From: Rhodospirillales bacterium
GTDB taxonomy: Bacteria > Pseudomonadota > Alphaproteobacteria > ATCC43930 > CGMCC-115725
Length of the DNA: 64,000 nt
NCBI GenBank assembly: GCA_947473305.1
Contig: CANJCB010000002.1
Span: forward strand, 124,001 to 188,000
Reading direction: 5' to 3'
The position numbers and the translations under genes were made by a program. Under the pieces are notes generated by a model, which saw only the letters and a list, made by a program, of their open reading frames with translations, was not told the DNA's origin and made no database searches. Shown here one piece after another: positions 1 through 11,624 of the stretch (positions within the stretch are counted from its first letter, which is position 1; each line of letters starts with the position of its first letter).

Positions 1-553
1 CCTGGCCAGCGAACCGCCTGTCGCCCTGCCCGCCCCCGGCACGACGCTTCCCCAGGATCTTTCCGCCGAAGCCGCCAAGGCCAGGGGTGCCATCCATCGG
101 ACCATCATCGCCGTGACCGAGGATCTGGATCGGTTCCGCTTCAACCGTTCGGTCGCCCATATCCGCGAACTGACCAATCTTCTGGATGAGCTTGGCGGTG
201 GCGCCGGTGAAGCGGCCGTTCTGCGCGAAGGCCTGGAGACCGTGACCAAGCTGATCGGCCCCATGATGCCGCATCTGGCCGAGGAGCTGTGGCAAGCTTT
301 GGGACATCCCGGCCTGCTCGTCGATCAGGCCTGGCCTGTGGCCGATCCGGCGCTGGCCATTGAAAACAACGTCACCGTGGCGATCCAGGTGAACGGCAAG
401 CTGCGGGCGACGATTGATCTGCCCCGGGACGCCACCAAGGATATCGCCGAGGCGGCCGCCCGGGCGCATCCCGCCGTGGAGAAGGCCGCGGAGGGCAAGC
501 CGATCCGCAAGGTGATCGTCGTACCGAACCGGGTGATCAATGTGGTGGTCTAA
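1..553 (+). CDS. leuS: Leucyl-tRNA synthetase, C-terminal part (cut by window start)
   Basis: This is the 3' end of leucyl-tRNA synthetase, the class I enzyme that charges tRNA-Leu in the cytoplasm. The reading frame is open from base 2 to the TAA at 551-553, so the 5' part lies outside the window. The visible part is the helical anticodon-binding domain (FRFNRSVAHIREL, then MMPHLAEELWQ) followed by the small C-terminal domain with VAIQVNGKLRA and the ending VPNRVINVVV, both typical of LeuS. The lptE start lies inside the last codons (14 bp overlap), so the two genes are probably co-transcribed and translationally coupled. The order leuS-lptE-holA is common in Alphaproteobacteria. Confidence 0.95.
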   Translation, partial: LASEPPVALPAPGTTLPQDLSAEAAKARGAIHRTIIAVTEDLDRFRFNRSVAHIRELTNLLDELGGGAGEAAVLREGLETVTKLIGPMMPHLAEELWQALGHPGLLVDQAWPVADPALAIENNVTVAIQVNGKLRATIDLPRDATKDIAEAAARAHPAVEKAAEGKPIRKVIVVPNRVINVVV

Positions 554-1052
554 CCGCCTCGCCTTCTGTTGTTTTCTATCCCTGATGATGGGAGCCTGCG
601 GCTTCCACCCGCTCTATGCGCCGTCGAGCCGAAGCGTTTACGAACCGGAGCTGGCGGCGATCCGGGTCGAGTCGATCCCTGATCGGCTGGGTCAGATCCT
701 CGCCATTTCCCTGCGCGACAGCTTCAATCCGAGCGGGGAGCGGACCAGCGCCCGCTACGGTCTGCGCATCGCCATCACCATAAGCCGCCAGGACGTCGGC
801 ATCCGCAGCGACGGCACGGCCAGCCGCGCCGAGATCGACACGACGGCGACTTTCACGCTGACGGAATTGGGCAGCACCCGGATTTTGCTCACGAGCTCCG
901 CCCGTACGGTCAGCGGGTTCGATATTCTGACCGACGATTATGCCACGATCGTTGCCGAGAAAGACGCCAAGGAGCGGTCGATGCGCGATTTGTCGGACGA
1001 GATCCATACCCGGCTCGCGCTCTTCCTAGGGCGCGACCGGCGTAACGGCTGA
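540..1052 (+). CDS. lptE: LPS-assembly lipoprotein LptE
   Basis: LptE is an outer-membrane lipoprotein that plugs and assembles LptD, the channel delivering lipopolysaccharide to the cell surface. The 170-residue protein has a short signal peptide with lipobox MGAC (Cys about residue 20), followed by CGFHPLYAP, the usual start of mature alphaproteobacterial LptE. The rest is a poorly conserved alpha/beta domain, as expected for the family. The ATG at 540 overlaps the leuS stop by 14 bp. holA follows after 7 bp, which is the normal neighbour. The assignment rests on the N-terminal motif, length and context. Confidence 0.88.
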   Translation: MWWSNRLAFCCFLSLMMGACGFHPLYAPSSRSVYEPELAAIRVESIPDRLGQILAISLRDSFNPSGERTSARYGLRIAITISRQDVGIRSDGTASRAEIDTTATFTLTELGSTRILLTSSARTVSGFDILTDDYATIVAEKDAKERSMRDLSDEIHTRLALFLGRDRRNG

Positions 1053-1059
1053 TACGCCG

Positions 1060-2091
1060 GTGAAACTTCCGGCCGCGCGCATCTCCACCTTCCTGAAACA
1101 ACCCGACGCCGATATCCGGGCCGTGCTGATCTACGGGCCCGACAATGGCCTGGTGAGAGAGCGGGCCGATGCTCTGGGCTTGGCGATCTGTTCCGATCTG
1201 AAGGATGCGTTCCGGGTCACCGATCTCACGGCGGCGGCGCTTGTGGCCGACCCGGCGCGTCTCAACGATGAAGCATCGGCCCTCAGCCTGATCGGAGGGC
1301 GGCGCCTGATCCGCGTCAGGGATGCCACGGACAATATATCCTCTCTTTTCGCAGGTTTCCTGGGATCGCCCCCGCCGGGAGACGGCTTTGTCGTGATCGA
1401 AGCGGGCGACCTTCCCGGCAAGTCTTCTTTGCGTAAAGCCTTTGAGGGATCCCCGAGAGGGGCCGCTGTCGCTTGTTACGGCGATGCCGGCCGCGACCTG
1501 GCGGATCTCATCCGCGAGATCCTTGGAAAGCATGGGATAAGCATCAGCAGCGACGCCCAGTCTTACCTCCTGGCCCACCTGGGAAACGACCGGATGGTGA
1601 GCCGGGGAGAGATCGAGAAACTCGCGCTTTATGCGGGCGACCGGGGTCGGGTGGAGTTGGACGACGCCACGGCCTGCGTCGGGGATAGCGCGTCTCTTTC
1701 TGTCGACGACATTGTTTATGCGGCGGCGGACGGAAAAGGGGTCGCGCTGGAACGCGCGCTCATCAGGGCTTTGCAAGAGGGCGAGGCGCCGATTTCGATC
1801 TTGCGGGCAGTCATGCGGCACTTCCAGAAACTTCATCTGGTCGGATCGCGGCGCATGGCCGGAGCCTCGGTGGAGGAAGCCTTGCGCGCTTTGAGGCCTC
1901 CGCTCTTCTTCAAGGTTGCAGATCGGTTCAAGGCGCAGCTCGACGTCTGGCCACCCCATCGCGTGGTCTCGGCGCTCGAGCTTTTGATGCAGGCGGAGAT
2001 CAACGGGAAGCGGAGCATTCTGCCCCAGGAGACGATTTGCCGGGATGCCTTGCTGCGCGTGGCCCGCGCGGCCGCCGTTAGGCGAAATTAA
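1060..2091 (+). CDS. holA: DNA polymerase III subunit delta
   Basis: The delta subunit opens the beta sliding clamp within the clamp loader. The 343-residue protein starts with GTG at 1060 and has the usual delta length. Its N-terminal AAA+-like domain includes LIYGPDNGLVRERAD and later SLIGGRRLIRVRDA; its C-terminal part matches the delta collar region (SILRAVMRHFQKLH). A true Walker A is absent, as is normal for delta. It follows lptE after 7 bp, the common HolA neighbour. The stop overlaps the stop of the convergent parB gene by 4 bp (TTAA), leaving no room for an intrinsic terminator. Confidence 0.92.
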   Translation: MKLPAARISTFLKQPDADIRAVLIYGPDNGLVRERADALGLAICSDLKDAFRVTDLTAAALVADPARLNDEASALSLIGGRRLIRVRDATDNISSLFAGFLGSPPPGDGFVVIEAGDLPGKSSLRKAFEGSPRGAAVACYGDAGRDLADLIREILGKHGISISSDAQSYLLAHLGNDRMVSRGEIEKLALYAGDRGRVELDDATACVGDSASLSVDDIVYAAADGKGVALERALIRALQEGEAPISILRAVMRHFQKLHLVGSRRMAGASVEEALRALRPPLFFKVADRFKAQLDVWPPHRVVSALELLMQAEINGKRSILPQETICRDALLRVARAAAVRRN

Positions 2092-2975
2092 TAACGGGGC
2101 ATTCCCATCGCGGTGGGATTGAGCCGGCGGAGCACGTCGTCGAGCTGCTCCAGGGTGCGATATTGGATCGTTATCGATCCGCCCTGGCCCCTGAAGTCGA
2201 TCGAGACCTTTAGGCCCAGAAGGTTAGCCAGATCCCGCTCCAGGGCGGCGGTATCGGGATCCTTCTCAGGAATCGGCCGCGGGTTTCTCCCGGAAAGACC
2301 TTTATTCGCCTGGCTCATCCGCTCTGTATCGCGGACGTTCAGGCCCCGGGTCACGACTTCCTCGGCCAGAGCTATCGGGTCGCTCGATCCGAGCAACGCC
2401 CGAGCATGGCCCGCCGATAGCTTCCCCTCATTGACGAGATGCTTTACCGGTTCGGGCAAACCGAGAAGCCGCATCATATTGGCGACGTGGCTGCGGCTTT
2501 TCCCGACCGCCCGCGCGAGATCCTCCTGGGTATGGTCGAATTCATCCATGAGGCGGCTATAGCCTTCTGCCTCTTCCAGCGGGGTGAGGTCAGCGCGCTG
2601 GATGTTCTCCACCAAAGCGACTTCGAGCGCCTCGCGATCGTTGAAATCCTGCACGATGACAGGAACCTCGTGGAGGCGCGCCATCTGAGCCGCTCGCCAG
2701 CGGCGTTCGCCCGCGATGATCTCATAACCGCCCGGGTTCTCCGGATGCCGCCGCACCAGTAACGGCTGCAACACCCCGCGTTCCCTGACAGAATCCGCCA
2801 GGGCGGCCAGGCTTTCCTCATCGAAATGCTTACGCGGCTGGAAGGCGCCGGGCGTGAGCATATCCACAGAGACCAGTTTCCCGCCGCCCTGCCGGTCGGA
2901 AAGCTCCGGCTCGTCCTCTCCGAGAAGAGCCGAGAGCCCGCGCCCCAAGGTTTTCCGGCGAACATCCTCGTTCAC
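2088..2975 (-). CDS. parB: Chromosome partitioning protein ParB
   Basis: ParB binds parS sites near the origin, spreads as a CTP-dependent clamp and partners with ParA in chromosome segregation. The 295-residue protein starts with GTG and shows the typical N-terminus with RKTLGRGLSALLG. The CTP-binding motifs GERRWR (about residues 89-94) and ENIQRADLTPLEEA (about 123-136) are intact, followed by the helix-turn-helix (about 149-171) and a C-terminal dimerisation domain. It overlaps parA by 4 bp (GTGA), so the two form one operon read leftward. Its two likely targets are the parS sites at 4350 and 6300. Confidence 0.97.
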   Translation of the reverse strand: MNEDVRRKTLGRGLSALLGEDEPELSDRQGGGKLVSVDMLTPGAFQPRKHFDEESLAALADSVRERGVLQPLLVRRHPENPGGYEIIAGERRWRAAQMARLHEVPVIVQDFNDREALEVALVENIQRADLTPLEEAEGYSRLMDEFDHTQEDLARAVGKSRSHVANMMRLLGLPEPVKHLVNEGKLSAGHARALLGSSDPIALAEEVVTRGLNVRDTERMSQANKGLSGRNPRPIPEKDPDTAALERDLANLLGLKVSIDFRGQGGSITIQYRTLEQLDDVLRRLNPTAMGMPRY

Positions 2976-3799
2976 AGGCGCGCCCTCTCCCGCTGGAGCA
3001 CTTCCTTGGCCAGATGCACATAGGCCTGGGCCCCTGCGCAGCGAAAATCGTAAAGCAGAACCGGCTTGCCATGGGACGGGGCTTCGGACACGCGGACATT
3101 GCGGGGAATGACCGTCTCATAGACCTTGTCACCGAAATGGTCGCGCACGTCCGCAGCGACCGAATCACACAAATTGTTGCGTTTATCGAACATGGTCAGC
3201 ACCACTCCTTGAATTTCAAGTGAGGGGTTGAGGTGTCGCTTGACCCGTTCAATGGTGCGAATGAGGTGGCTCAACCCTTCCAAGGCATAGAATTCACATT
3301 GGAGAGGAACGAGCACCGCATGGGCTGCCACCAAGGCGTTGAGCGTCAACAGCGTCAAAGACGGCGGGCAGTCGATCAGCACATAGTCATAATCCAGCGG
3401 CGCTTCACGAAGCGCATCCCGCAGCTGATATTCACGCCGATCCGTGGCGACGAGCTCGATCTCGGCTCCGGAGAGCTCGACGGAGGACGGGATCATAAAG
3501 AGGCGTGGAATGGCCGTCGGCAGGACCGCTGAAAGCAGGGGCTGGCGCTCGATCAGCACATGATAGGACGTAAGCCGCCGCGCTTGACGATCGATGCCCA
3601 AGCCGGTGCTGGCATTGCCCTGCGGATCAAAATCAATCAGCAGGATGCGTTTGTTGGTCGCCGCCAGAGCCGTGGCCAGATTGATGGCGGTCGTGGTTTT
3701 CCCCACCCCCCCTTTCTGGTTTACGATTGCGATCACGCGGCTTGATGTCACCGCTTGTTCGGCATCAGGCGTGGTCAGGGAGGCGGCCAGGGAACTCAC
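2972..3799 (-). CDS. parA: Chromosome partitioning ATPase ParA (Soj family)
   Basis: ParA is a deviant Walker-type ATPase whose nucleoid-bound gradient moves ParB-parS complexes. The 275-residue protein shows the deviant Walker A KGGVGKTT (about residues 29-36, with the signature first lysine), the switch I region DFDPQGNAS (about 56-64) and the Walker B region DYVLIDCPPSL. The N-terminal extension of about 20 residues is unremarkable. The GTG start at 3799 lies 35 bp inside the end of rsmG, and parB starts within its stop. The order mnmG-rsmG-parA-parB is a classic origin-proximal cluster. Confidence 0.97.
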   Translation of the reverse strand: MSSLAASLTTPDAEQAVTSSRVIAIVNQKGGVGKTTTAINLATALAATNKRILLIDFDPQGNASTGLGIDRQARRLTSYHVLIERQPLLSAVLPTAIPRLFMIPSSVELSGAEIELVATDRREYQLRDALREAPLDYDYVLIDCPPSLTLLTLNALVAAHAVLVPLQCEFYALEGLSHLIRTIERVKRHLNPSLEIQGVVLTMFDKRNNLCDSVAADVRDHFGDKVYETVIPRNVRVSEAPSHGKPVLLYDFRCAGAQAYVHLAKEVLQRERARL

Positions 3800-4412
3800 G
3801 GGTGGGTTTCTCCAGTCGCAAAATCCGGCCGGAAGGATCGCTTCGGCTTGGATAGGGCGTGACGGTCATCTTCCATTGTTTGCCTATCTGGGTCAATTCT
3901 TCCGACACGCTACGCCCCTTGAGAAGCAGGCAAGTGGTATCCGGCCCCATGAACCTTTCGGCCAAGTCCAGCAACTTGGACAGAGATGCAAAGGCCCGCG
4001 CCGTAATGACTTTTGCCTTGAAGGGCGGCGCGTCTTCGATGCGTTTGGGAATAATCACAGGGTCGGCTTGGGTAAGACGGGCAGCTTCACGCAGAAAGAC
4101 ACATTTCCTTTGGTCGGATTCGATCAATCGGACATCGAGGACGCCCAGCACAGAGAGGACCAGGCCGGGAAAGCCCGCACCGCTGCCAAGGTCCACGAGG
4201 GGGGCGCACTCGCTCGGCAGGAACGGGAGCAGCTGGGCCGAGTCGAGGACATGGCGGCGCCAGACATCCGCTAAACTGTCGCGGCTGACCAGATTGATCT
4301 TTTCGTTCCATTGGCGGAGCAAGGCGACATAAATCTCAAGTCGGGCCAATGTTTCATGTGAAACATTCGTTTCCTTTTGAAACCGCTCCGCCGTTAAGGG
4401 GGCCTCAAGCAT
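3765..4412 (-). CDS. rsmG: 16S rRNA (guanine-527-N7) methyltransferase RsmG
   Basis: RsmG (GidB) methylates N7 of G527 in 16S rRNA using S-adenosylmethionine. The 215-residue protein carries the SAM-binding glycine-rich loop [10 protein letters not shown] (about residues 74-83). Residues NVSHET (about 16-21) are encoded by a parS site embedded in the gene, a feature known from many gidB genes. The start overlaps the end of mnmG by 8 bp and the end overlaps parA by 35 bp, so it is in the middle of a leftward operon. Confidence 0.95.
   Translation of the reverse strand: MLEAPLTAERFQKETNVSHETLARLEIYVALLRQWNEKINLVSRDSLADVWRRHVLDSAQLLPFLPSECAPLVDLGSGAGFPGLVLSVLGVLDVRLIESDQRKCVFLREAARLTQADPVIIPKRIEDAPPFKAKVITARAFASLSKLLDLAERFMGPDTTCLLLKGRSVSEELTQIGKQWKMTVTPYPSRSDPSGRILRLEKPTREFPGRLPDHA
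4350..4365. promoter_or_regulatory. parS site inside rsmG (15/16 match)
   Basis: TGTTTCATGTGAAACA differs from the classical parS palindrome TGTTTCACGTGAAACA at one central base. It lies in the rsmG coding sequence and encodes part of NVSHET. ParB encoded at 2088-2975 is the expected ligand. It is about 10 kb from the candidate origin, inside the usual range for parS. Confidence 0.9.
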
Positions 4413-6267
4413 CCACCGACGCCTCGGGACGTCGAACGTATTTGAGCAATGCGATCAGCGCCGCAGGCGTGACGCCGGAAATTCTACCGGCCGCCCCCAG
4501 GGTCCCGGGCCTAAGCGCATCAAGCTTTATCCGGATCTCGTTAGACAAGCTGCCCACCGCCCCGTAATCCAAATCCGCGGGCAGTTCCAAAGCCTCATCC
4601 CGGCGAAAGGCTTTGATATCTGCCTCCTGACGATCGAGATACCCCGCATAGCGCGCATCTATCTCCAACTGTTCGGCCACAGCCCCCGAAAACCTTCCAA
4701 GCTCCGGCCAGATCGAAGACAGTGAGGCGAGCGTCATTCCAGGAAGCGCCAGGAGATCACTTACGCTGCGGGCCACGCCGTCCTGATTTACGGACAAACC
4801 TTGGCGCTTCAACATCGAGGGCGAAGACTTCGTGCGCCCGACGAAAGCTCTGCCTTCACGAAGCAGTTCCGCCTTTTTTGAGAACACCGACGCCCGTTCC
4901 GCGCCCACGCATCCCGCTTTGATCCCGAGCTGGGTCAGACGCTGGTCCGCATTATCGGCGCGCAAAACCAACCTGTATTCCGCGCGGGATGTGAACATCC
5001 GATAGGGCTCTTCCGTCCCCTTGGTGATCAGATCGTCTATCAATACCCCAATATAGGAGCTGGCACGGTCGAGAACGAAGGCCTGCCCTCCCCCCGTCTT
5101 GATCGCCGCATTTATGCCCGCGATGAGGCCTTGGGCTGCAGCCTCTTCATAACCTGTCGTCCCGTTGATCTGCCCCGCCAAAAAAAGCCCTGCGACTTTC
5201 TTGGTTTCCAGACTTGCCCTAAGTTCGCGAGGGTCAACGAAGTCATACTCTATGGCATAGCCGGGACGGATCATTCGGGCATGTTCTAGGCCCGGTATGG
5301 TCTTCAGCAACTCGCTCTGGATTTCTCGCGGGAGAGAGGTTGAGATTCCATTCGGATAAACCGTGGAATCGTTTAGGCCTTCCGGTTCGAGAAAGATTTG
5401 ATGGCGCGTCCGGTCGGCGAAGCGAACGACCTTGTCCTCTATGGAAGGGCAATAGCGCGGGCCGGTGCTCTCGATCTGCCCTGAATACATCGGTGCCCGA
5501 TGAAGATTTGCCCGTATCAGGTCATGCGACGCCGGTGTCGTTTCGGTTATCCCGCAGGAGATCTGAGGCGTCGTAATATGTTCCGTCAGGAAAGAAAACG
5601 GCTCGGGTGGGCTGTCCCCATTCTGCGTTTCCAAAGACGCCCAATCGATCGTATTTCCGTCAAGCCTTGGTGGCGTACCTGTCTTCAACCGGCCCAGTCG
5701 AAAACCTCTGCCCGCCAGCATCTCCGACAGGCCCCTCGAAGGGTCTTCCCCGACACGCCCACCGGGGATCTTCTCTTCGCCGATGTGAATGAGTCCCCGA
5801 AGAAATGTCCCCGTCGTCAGCACAGCTGCCGGGGCCGATAGAGTGTGTCCGTCTGTCGTGCGAATGCCTTCGACCTTGCCATGCCGATCCAGAAGCACAT
5901 CCTCTACGGCAGCAGCCATGATCGTCAAATTCACCTGCTTGCGAAGGATGTCCTGCATGGCCTCGCGATAGAGCGCGCGATCAGCCTGCGCCCTGGGGCC
6001 TCTGACGGCAGGACCCTTGCTCCGATTTAAAACGCGAAACTGGATGCCCGCGCGATCGATCACCCGCGCCATCACGCCGTCCAACGCGTCGATCTCGCGA
6101 ACCAGCTGGCCCTTAGCCAATCCGCCGATCGCGGGATTGCAGGACATCTCGCCGATGGTTTCGATTTTATGCGTGATCAATAGGGTGCGTGCGCCCATGC
6201 GCGCAGAAGCCGCCGCCGCCTCGCAGCCCGCATGACCACCCCCAACAACAATTACGTCATAGGTCAC
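4405..6267 (-). CDS. mnmG: tRNA U34 carboxymethylaminomethyl-modifying enzyme MnmG
   Basis: MnmG (GidA) works with MnmE to install the cmnm5 group on U34 of certain tRNAs, using FAD, NADH and methylene-tetrahydrofolate. The 620-residue length is normal. The FAD-binding motif [12 protein letters not shown] sits at about residues 7-18 and the signature [13 protein letters not shown] at about 41-53. The C-terminal helical domain ends near [17 protein letters not shown]. It starts with GTG at 6267. It lies between mnmE and rsmG; mnmE is 53 bp upstream, and that gap holds a perfect parS. Confidence 0.97.
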   Translation of the reverse strand: MTYDVIVVGGGHAGCEAAAASARMGARTLLITHKIETIGEMSCNPAIGGLAKGQLVREIDALDGVMARVIDRAGIQFRVLNRSKGPAVRGPRAQADRALYREAMQDILRKQVNLTIMAAAVEDVLLDRHGKVEGIRTTDGHTLSAPAAVLTTGTFLRGLIHIGEEKIPGGRVGEDPSRGLSEMLAGRGFRLGRLKTGTPPRLDGNTIDWASLETQNGDSPPEPFSFLTEHITTPQISCGITETTPASHDLIRANLHRAPMYSGQIESTGPRYCPSIEDKVVRFADRTRHQIFLEPEGLNDSTVYPNGISTSLPREIQSELLKTIPGLEHARMIRPGYAIEYDFVDPRELRASLETKKVAGLFLAGQINGTTGYEEAAAQGLIAGINAAIKTGGGQAFVLDRASSYIGVLIDDLITKGTEEPYRMFTSRAEYRLVLRADNADQRLTQLGIKAGCVGAERASVFSKKAELLREGRAFVGRTKSSPSMLKRQGLSVNQDGVARSVSDLLALPGMTLASLSSIWPELGRFSGAVAEQLEIDARYAGYLDRQEADIKAFRRDEALELPADLDYGAVGSLSNEIRIKLDALRPGTLGAAGRISGVTPAALIALLKYVRRPEASVDA

Positions 6268-6299
6268 GATATCTCTTCCGTTAAAGACGTAAGACAGAC

Positions 6300-6315
6300 T
6301 GTTTCACGTGAAACA
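6300..6315. promoter_or_regulatory. parS site between mnmE and mnmG (perfect palindrome)
   Basis: TGTTTCACGTGAAACA is an exact 16-bp match to the bacterial parS consensus. It sits in the 53-bp gap between the mnmE stop and the mnmG start. Together with the site at 4350 it makes a pair 1.95 kb apart, about 8-10 kb from the candidate origin. Confidence 0.95.
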
Positions 6316-6320
6316 AAAAT

Positions 6321-7655
6321 TCATTTGCCGATGCAAAACTCTTTGAACAGCACGTCCAACATGCTCTCCACATCCACCTTGCCGGTAATCCGCCCGAGGC
6401 CGCGCACGGCAAGACGTAGCTCTTCCGCCATCAATTCAGGAAGATCACTTTCCGGCACTTTCCCCAAAGCACTCAGGCACTCCTGCAAAGCCTGCCGGTG
6501 GCGTTCCCGCGTGATCGCCACCCCGCCCCCCGAGAGCCGTTCGCCGACTTCCTGTCGTAATCGACCGAGCAATTCCGTGATACCCACCTTACTCCTGATC
6601 GAGAGCAAAAGCGCCCGCTTCCCCTTGAGCGCGCCTTCAAGACGTCCGATATCTTCCACGAGATCTATCTTGTTCACGACGATAACCGCATCGCCGACCA
6701 ACATCTCCTCGACCGCGCCAAGGCTTTCGATATCAGCCCCGTCGAGAATGACCAGCCTGAAATCGGCCTGAGCCGCGGCAAGACGAGCGCGGCGCACTCC
6801 CTCCACCTCAATCGGATCCTCGGACTCCCGCAAACCGGCGGTGTCCGACAGGGTGACCGGATATCCCCCCAGGTCGAGATTGACCTCGATCACGTCACGC
6901 GTGGTCCCCGCCGTTGCGGAGGTGATCGCGACCTCCCGTTCCGCAAGAAGGTTCAGGAGGCTTGACTTGCCCGCGTTCGGCGGCCCGACGATCGCGATCC
7001 GCAAGCCATCGCGAACACGCTGTCCGCGCCGACCATCCGACAGCAAGCCATGGATTTCTCCCGAAACCGCCGCACATTCCCGCAGCGTGTCTGCCAGGAG
7101 GCTCTCCGGCAAGCCCTCCTCCGGGAAATCGATAGCCGCTTCGCAGAAAGCCAGCGCGTGCAAAAGCCGCTTCCGCCAGTCCTCGCAGCGATGCCCCAGT
7201 TCCCCGTCCAGCTGCCGCAGAGCCTGGCGCCGTTGCGCGGCCGTCTCCGCATCGACAAGGTCCGCCACCCCCTCGGCTTCCGTGAGATCGAGCTTGCCGT
7301 TTTCAAAGCCGCGGCGGGTAAATTCACCGGGCTCCGCAAGACGCAAAGCGGGCAGGCGTCCCAAAACGTCGCAAAGCCCGGCAACGGTCGCCCGCCCCCC
7401 ATGAATATGGAATTCCGCCATATCCTCACCCGTATAACTCGCCGGCCCGGGAAACCAGAACACAAGTCCCTTGTCCAAAACCTCGCTATCTTCGGGGTTC
7501 CTAAGCGTCGCAAGATGCGCAACCCTCGGCTGGGGCAGCTTCCCCGCTATCTTTTCCAACGCATTCCTGCACCCAGGCCCGGACAGGCGCAGGATGGCGA
7601 TGCCCGCGCGACCGGGAGCCGTGCTCACGGCGAAGATTGTGGCTTCCTCTCTCAT
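6321..7655 (-). CDS. mnmE: tRNA modification GTPase MnmE
   Basis: MnmE is the GTPase partner of MnmG in wobble-uridine modification. I place the start at the ATG at 7655 ([15 protein letters not shown]), giving 444 residues. A longer reading frame continues upstream to 8162 but runs antisense to the next gene and has no MnmE-like sequence. The N-terminal folate-binding domain contains [17 protein letters not shown]; the G domain contains the G1 motif GPPNAGKSS and the G3 motif DTAG; the C-terminus is FCIGK, the conserved Cys-x-Gly-Lys of MnmE. It is divergent from the DUF255 gene with a 54-bp gap. Confidence 0.96.
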   Translation of the reverse strand: MREEATIFAVSTAPGRAGIAILRLSGPGCRNALEKIAGKLPQPRVAHLATLRNPEDSEVLDKGLVFWFPGPASYTGEDMAEFHIHGGRATVAGLCDVLGRLPALRLAEPGEFTRRGFENGKLDLTEAEGVADLVDAETAAQRRQALRQLDGELGHRCEDWRKRLLHALAFCEAAIDFPEEGLPESLLADTLRECAAVSGEIHGLLSDGRRGQRVRDGLRIAIVGPPNAGKSSLLNLLAEREVAITSATAGTTRDVIEVNLDLGGYPVTLSDTAGLRESEDPIEVEGVRRARLAAAQADFRLVILDGADIESLGAVEEMLVGDAVIVVNKIDLVEDIGRLEGALKGKRALLLSIRSKVGITELLGRLRQEVGERLSGGGVAITRERHRQALQECLSALGKVPESDLPELMAEELRLAVRGLGRITGKVDVESMLDVLFKEFCIGK

Positions 7656-7709
7656 CGCGCCGCTATCATCTCTCTGGCAGCCTCGCCCCTCGGCATCCGG
7701 GACAGATCC

Positions 7710-9731
<2,022 letters not shown>

Positions 9732-9738
9732 GTCCGCA

Positions 9739-10191
9739 ATGCCCACGCTGAGTTTCCCGTCGCCCCTTGGGTCTTTGACCTTGATAGAGACCGATGGCGC
9801 GATCACGCAGCTCCATTGGACCGACCAGGGCGGAAAAGATGGCACTCCCCTACTTCTGGAGGCTCGCCGCCAGCTCGACGCCTATTTTTCGAGGCAGCTC
9901 CGGGAATTCGATCTTCCTCTTGATCCGGGCGGCACGAATTTTCAGAGAAGCGTCTGGGATGCCATGGATCGAATCCCCTATGGCCAGACCCGCACCTATG
10001 GGGAAATCGCGAAGCAGATCGACGGGATCCCCCGAGCCGTCGGGGTCGCCTGCGGGGAAAACCCAATCGCCATCATCCTCCCCTGCCACCGGGTCGTCGC
10101 GGCAGGCGGGCGGACAGGCGGCTACAGTGGCGGCAATGGCGTGCCGCACAAACTCCAGCTTCTGGTGCTCGAAGGGTCTCTTCTGGCCTAG
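9739..10191 (+). CDS. ogt: Methylated-DNA-[protein]-cysteine S-methyltransferase
   Basis: This suicide enzyme repairs O6-alkylguanine by moving the alkyl group to its own cysteine. The 150-residue protein contains the active-site motif PCHRV, the preceding [13 protein letters not shown] context, and the helix-turn-helix region [14 protein letters not shown]. No N-terminal Ada regulatory domain is present, so it is an Ogt/MGMT-type stand-alone enzyme. The ATG at 9739 is chosen by family length. It lies 7 bp after the DUF255 gene. Its stop overlaps that of rho by 4 bp (CTAG). Confidence 0.93.
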   Translation: MPTLSFPSPLGSLTLIETDGAITQLHWTDQGGKDGTPLLLEARRQLDAYFSRQLREFDLPLDPGGTNFQRSVWDAMDRIPYGQTRTYGEIAKQIDGIPRAVGVACGENPIAIILPCHRVVAAGGRTGGYSGGNGVPHKLQLLVLEGSLLA

Positions 10192-11444
10192 GTGTTCATG
10201 GCATCGAAGAAATCGGAATTGCTCTTCGACTGCCGCAGCTTATCGATGAGGAATTCCAGACCGTCGACCGGGCCCATTGGCATGAGGACGCGGCGCAGCA
10301 CCCACATCTTCGACAGCACAGCCTTTTCGACCAGCAGCTCTTCCTTGCGCGTGCCTGACTTGGTGATGTCCAGGGACGGGAAGGTCCGCTTGTCCGCCAC
10401 CTTGCGGTCGAGCACGATTTCGGAATTGCCGGTGCCTTTGAACTCTTCGAAGATCACTTCGTCCATGCGCGAGCCGGTATCGATCAGCGCTGTCGCGATG
10501 ATGGTCAGGGAACCGCCTTCCTCGATGTTCCGCGCCGCGCCAAAGAAACGCTTCGGCTTCTGCAGCGCATTGGCATCGACGCCGCCGGTCAGCACCTTGC
10601 CGGATGATGGCACCACGGTGTTATAGGCACGCGCCAGCCGGGTGATGGAATCGAGCAGGATCACAACGTCCCGCTTGTGTTCCACCAGGCGCTTGGCCTT
10701 CTCGATCACCATCTCGGCGACTTGCACGTGCCGCGTCGCCGGCTCGTCGAAGGTCGAGCTGACGACCTCGCCCTTCACCGACCGCGCCATATCCGTGACT
10801 TCTTCCGGCCGCTCGTCAATCAGCAGCACCAGTAGGTAGACCTCCGGGTGGTTCGCCGCAATCGCATGGGCGATGTTCTGCAGCATCACCGTCTTGCCGG
10901 TCCGCGGCGGCGCCACGATCAGGGCACGCTGGCCCTTGCCCAAAGGCGTAATGAGGTCGATGACCCGGGTCGTCAGATCCTTGCGTGTCGGATCCTCGAT
11001 CTCCAGCTTCAGCTTCTCGTCGGGATAGAGCGGCGTCAGATTGTCGAAATTGATCCGGTGCCGAAGCTTGTCCGGCTCGTCGAAGTTGATCTGGTTGACC
11101 TTGAGCAGCGCGAAATAACGTTCGCCATCCTTGGGCGAGCGGATCTGGCCTTCGACCGTATCGCCAGTACGAAGACCGAAGCGCCGCACTTGGCTCGGGC
11201 TAACGTAAATATCGTCAGGTCCTGGCAAGTAATTCGCTTCAGGAGATCGCAGGAAACCAAATCCATCCTGCAGTATTTCCAAGACACCGTCGCCATAAAT
11301 GGCAACGTCGTTTTCTGCAAGCTGCTTCAAGATCGCAAACATCACCTCTTGCTTGCGCAGAGAAGAGGCCGCTTCTATTTGCAGTTCTTCAGCGAAAGCA
11401 AGCAGCTCCGCCGGTGTCTTGCGTTTCAGTTCTTGTAGGTTCAT
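10188..11444 (-). CDS. rho: Transcription termination factor Rho
   Basis: Rho is the hexameric RNA helicase that ends transcription at Rho-dependent sites. The 418-residue protein matches the usual length. It has the N-terminal helical domain ([15 protein letters not shown]), the RNA-binding OB fold ([13 protein letters not shown]), Walker A APPRTGKT, and the Q/R-loop region near [21 protein letters not shown]. The start is the ATG at 11444. The 180-bp upstream region probably holds its own promoter and a leader of more than 100 nt. Rho near hem genes and the origin is typical of Alphaproteobacteria. Confidence 0.97.
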   Translation of the reverse strand: MNLQELKRKTPAELLAFAEELQIEAASSLRKQEVMFAILKQLAENDVAIYGDGVLEILQDGFGFLRSPEANYLPGPDDIYVSPSQVRRFGLRTGDTVEGQIRSPKDGERYFALLKVNQINFDEPDKLRHRINFDNLTPLYPDEKLKLEIEDPTRKDLTTRVIDLITPLGKGQRALIVAPPRTGKTVMLQNIAHAIAANHPEVYLLVLLIDERPEEVTDMARSVKGEVVSSTFDEPATRHVQVAEMVIEKAKRLVEHKRDVVILLDSITRLARAYNTVVPSSGKVLTGGVDANALQKPKRFFGAARNIEEGGSLTIIATALIDTGSRMDEVIFEEFKGTGNSEIVLDRKVADKRTFPSLDITKSGTRKEELLVEKAVLSKMWVLRRVLMPMGPVDGLEFLIDKLRQSKSNSDFFDAMNT

Positions 11445-11624
11445 GTGAAAAATGTCGCGTTGACTAAGGGGAGCGGTGCGGGAGAAGGCGGCGGGCGCGA
11501 AGCAGGAACGGGTGCGGTCTTGGAAGCGACCGGGTGTTCTTGCAAAGAATATAGGTAGGAAAGCGAGAAAAGCGCCGTGCGTCTAACAGCGACTTTTAAC
11601 CAGGAGCCACTGGCAAGTCAATCG
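11445..11624 (-). promoter_or_regulatory. rho upstream region: candidate sigma70 promoter and long leader
   Basis: On the minus strand TTGACT (11621-11616) is followed after exactly 17 bp by TAAAAG (11598-11593), a reasonable vegetative promoter just downstream of the hemJ stop. It would give a leader of roughly 140 nt before the rho ATG. Long leaders are used for Rho autoregulation in E. coli; that use here is inference. Nothing else was recognised in the gap. Confidence 0.5.

Noticed and set aside
910-1959. A 349-codon open frame antisense to holA
   Set aside because: holA is a clear gene with family motifs; the antisense translation is Arg/Gly/Asp-rich and without motifs.
11437-11452. A third parS-like site at the rho start (TTCATGTGAAAA)
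   Set aside because: Only about 11 of 16 positions match, and the similarity comes from the start codon context.
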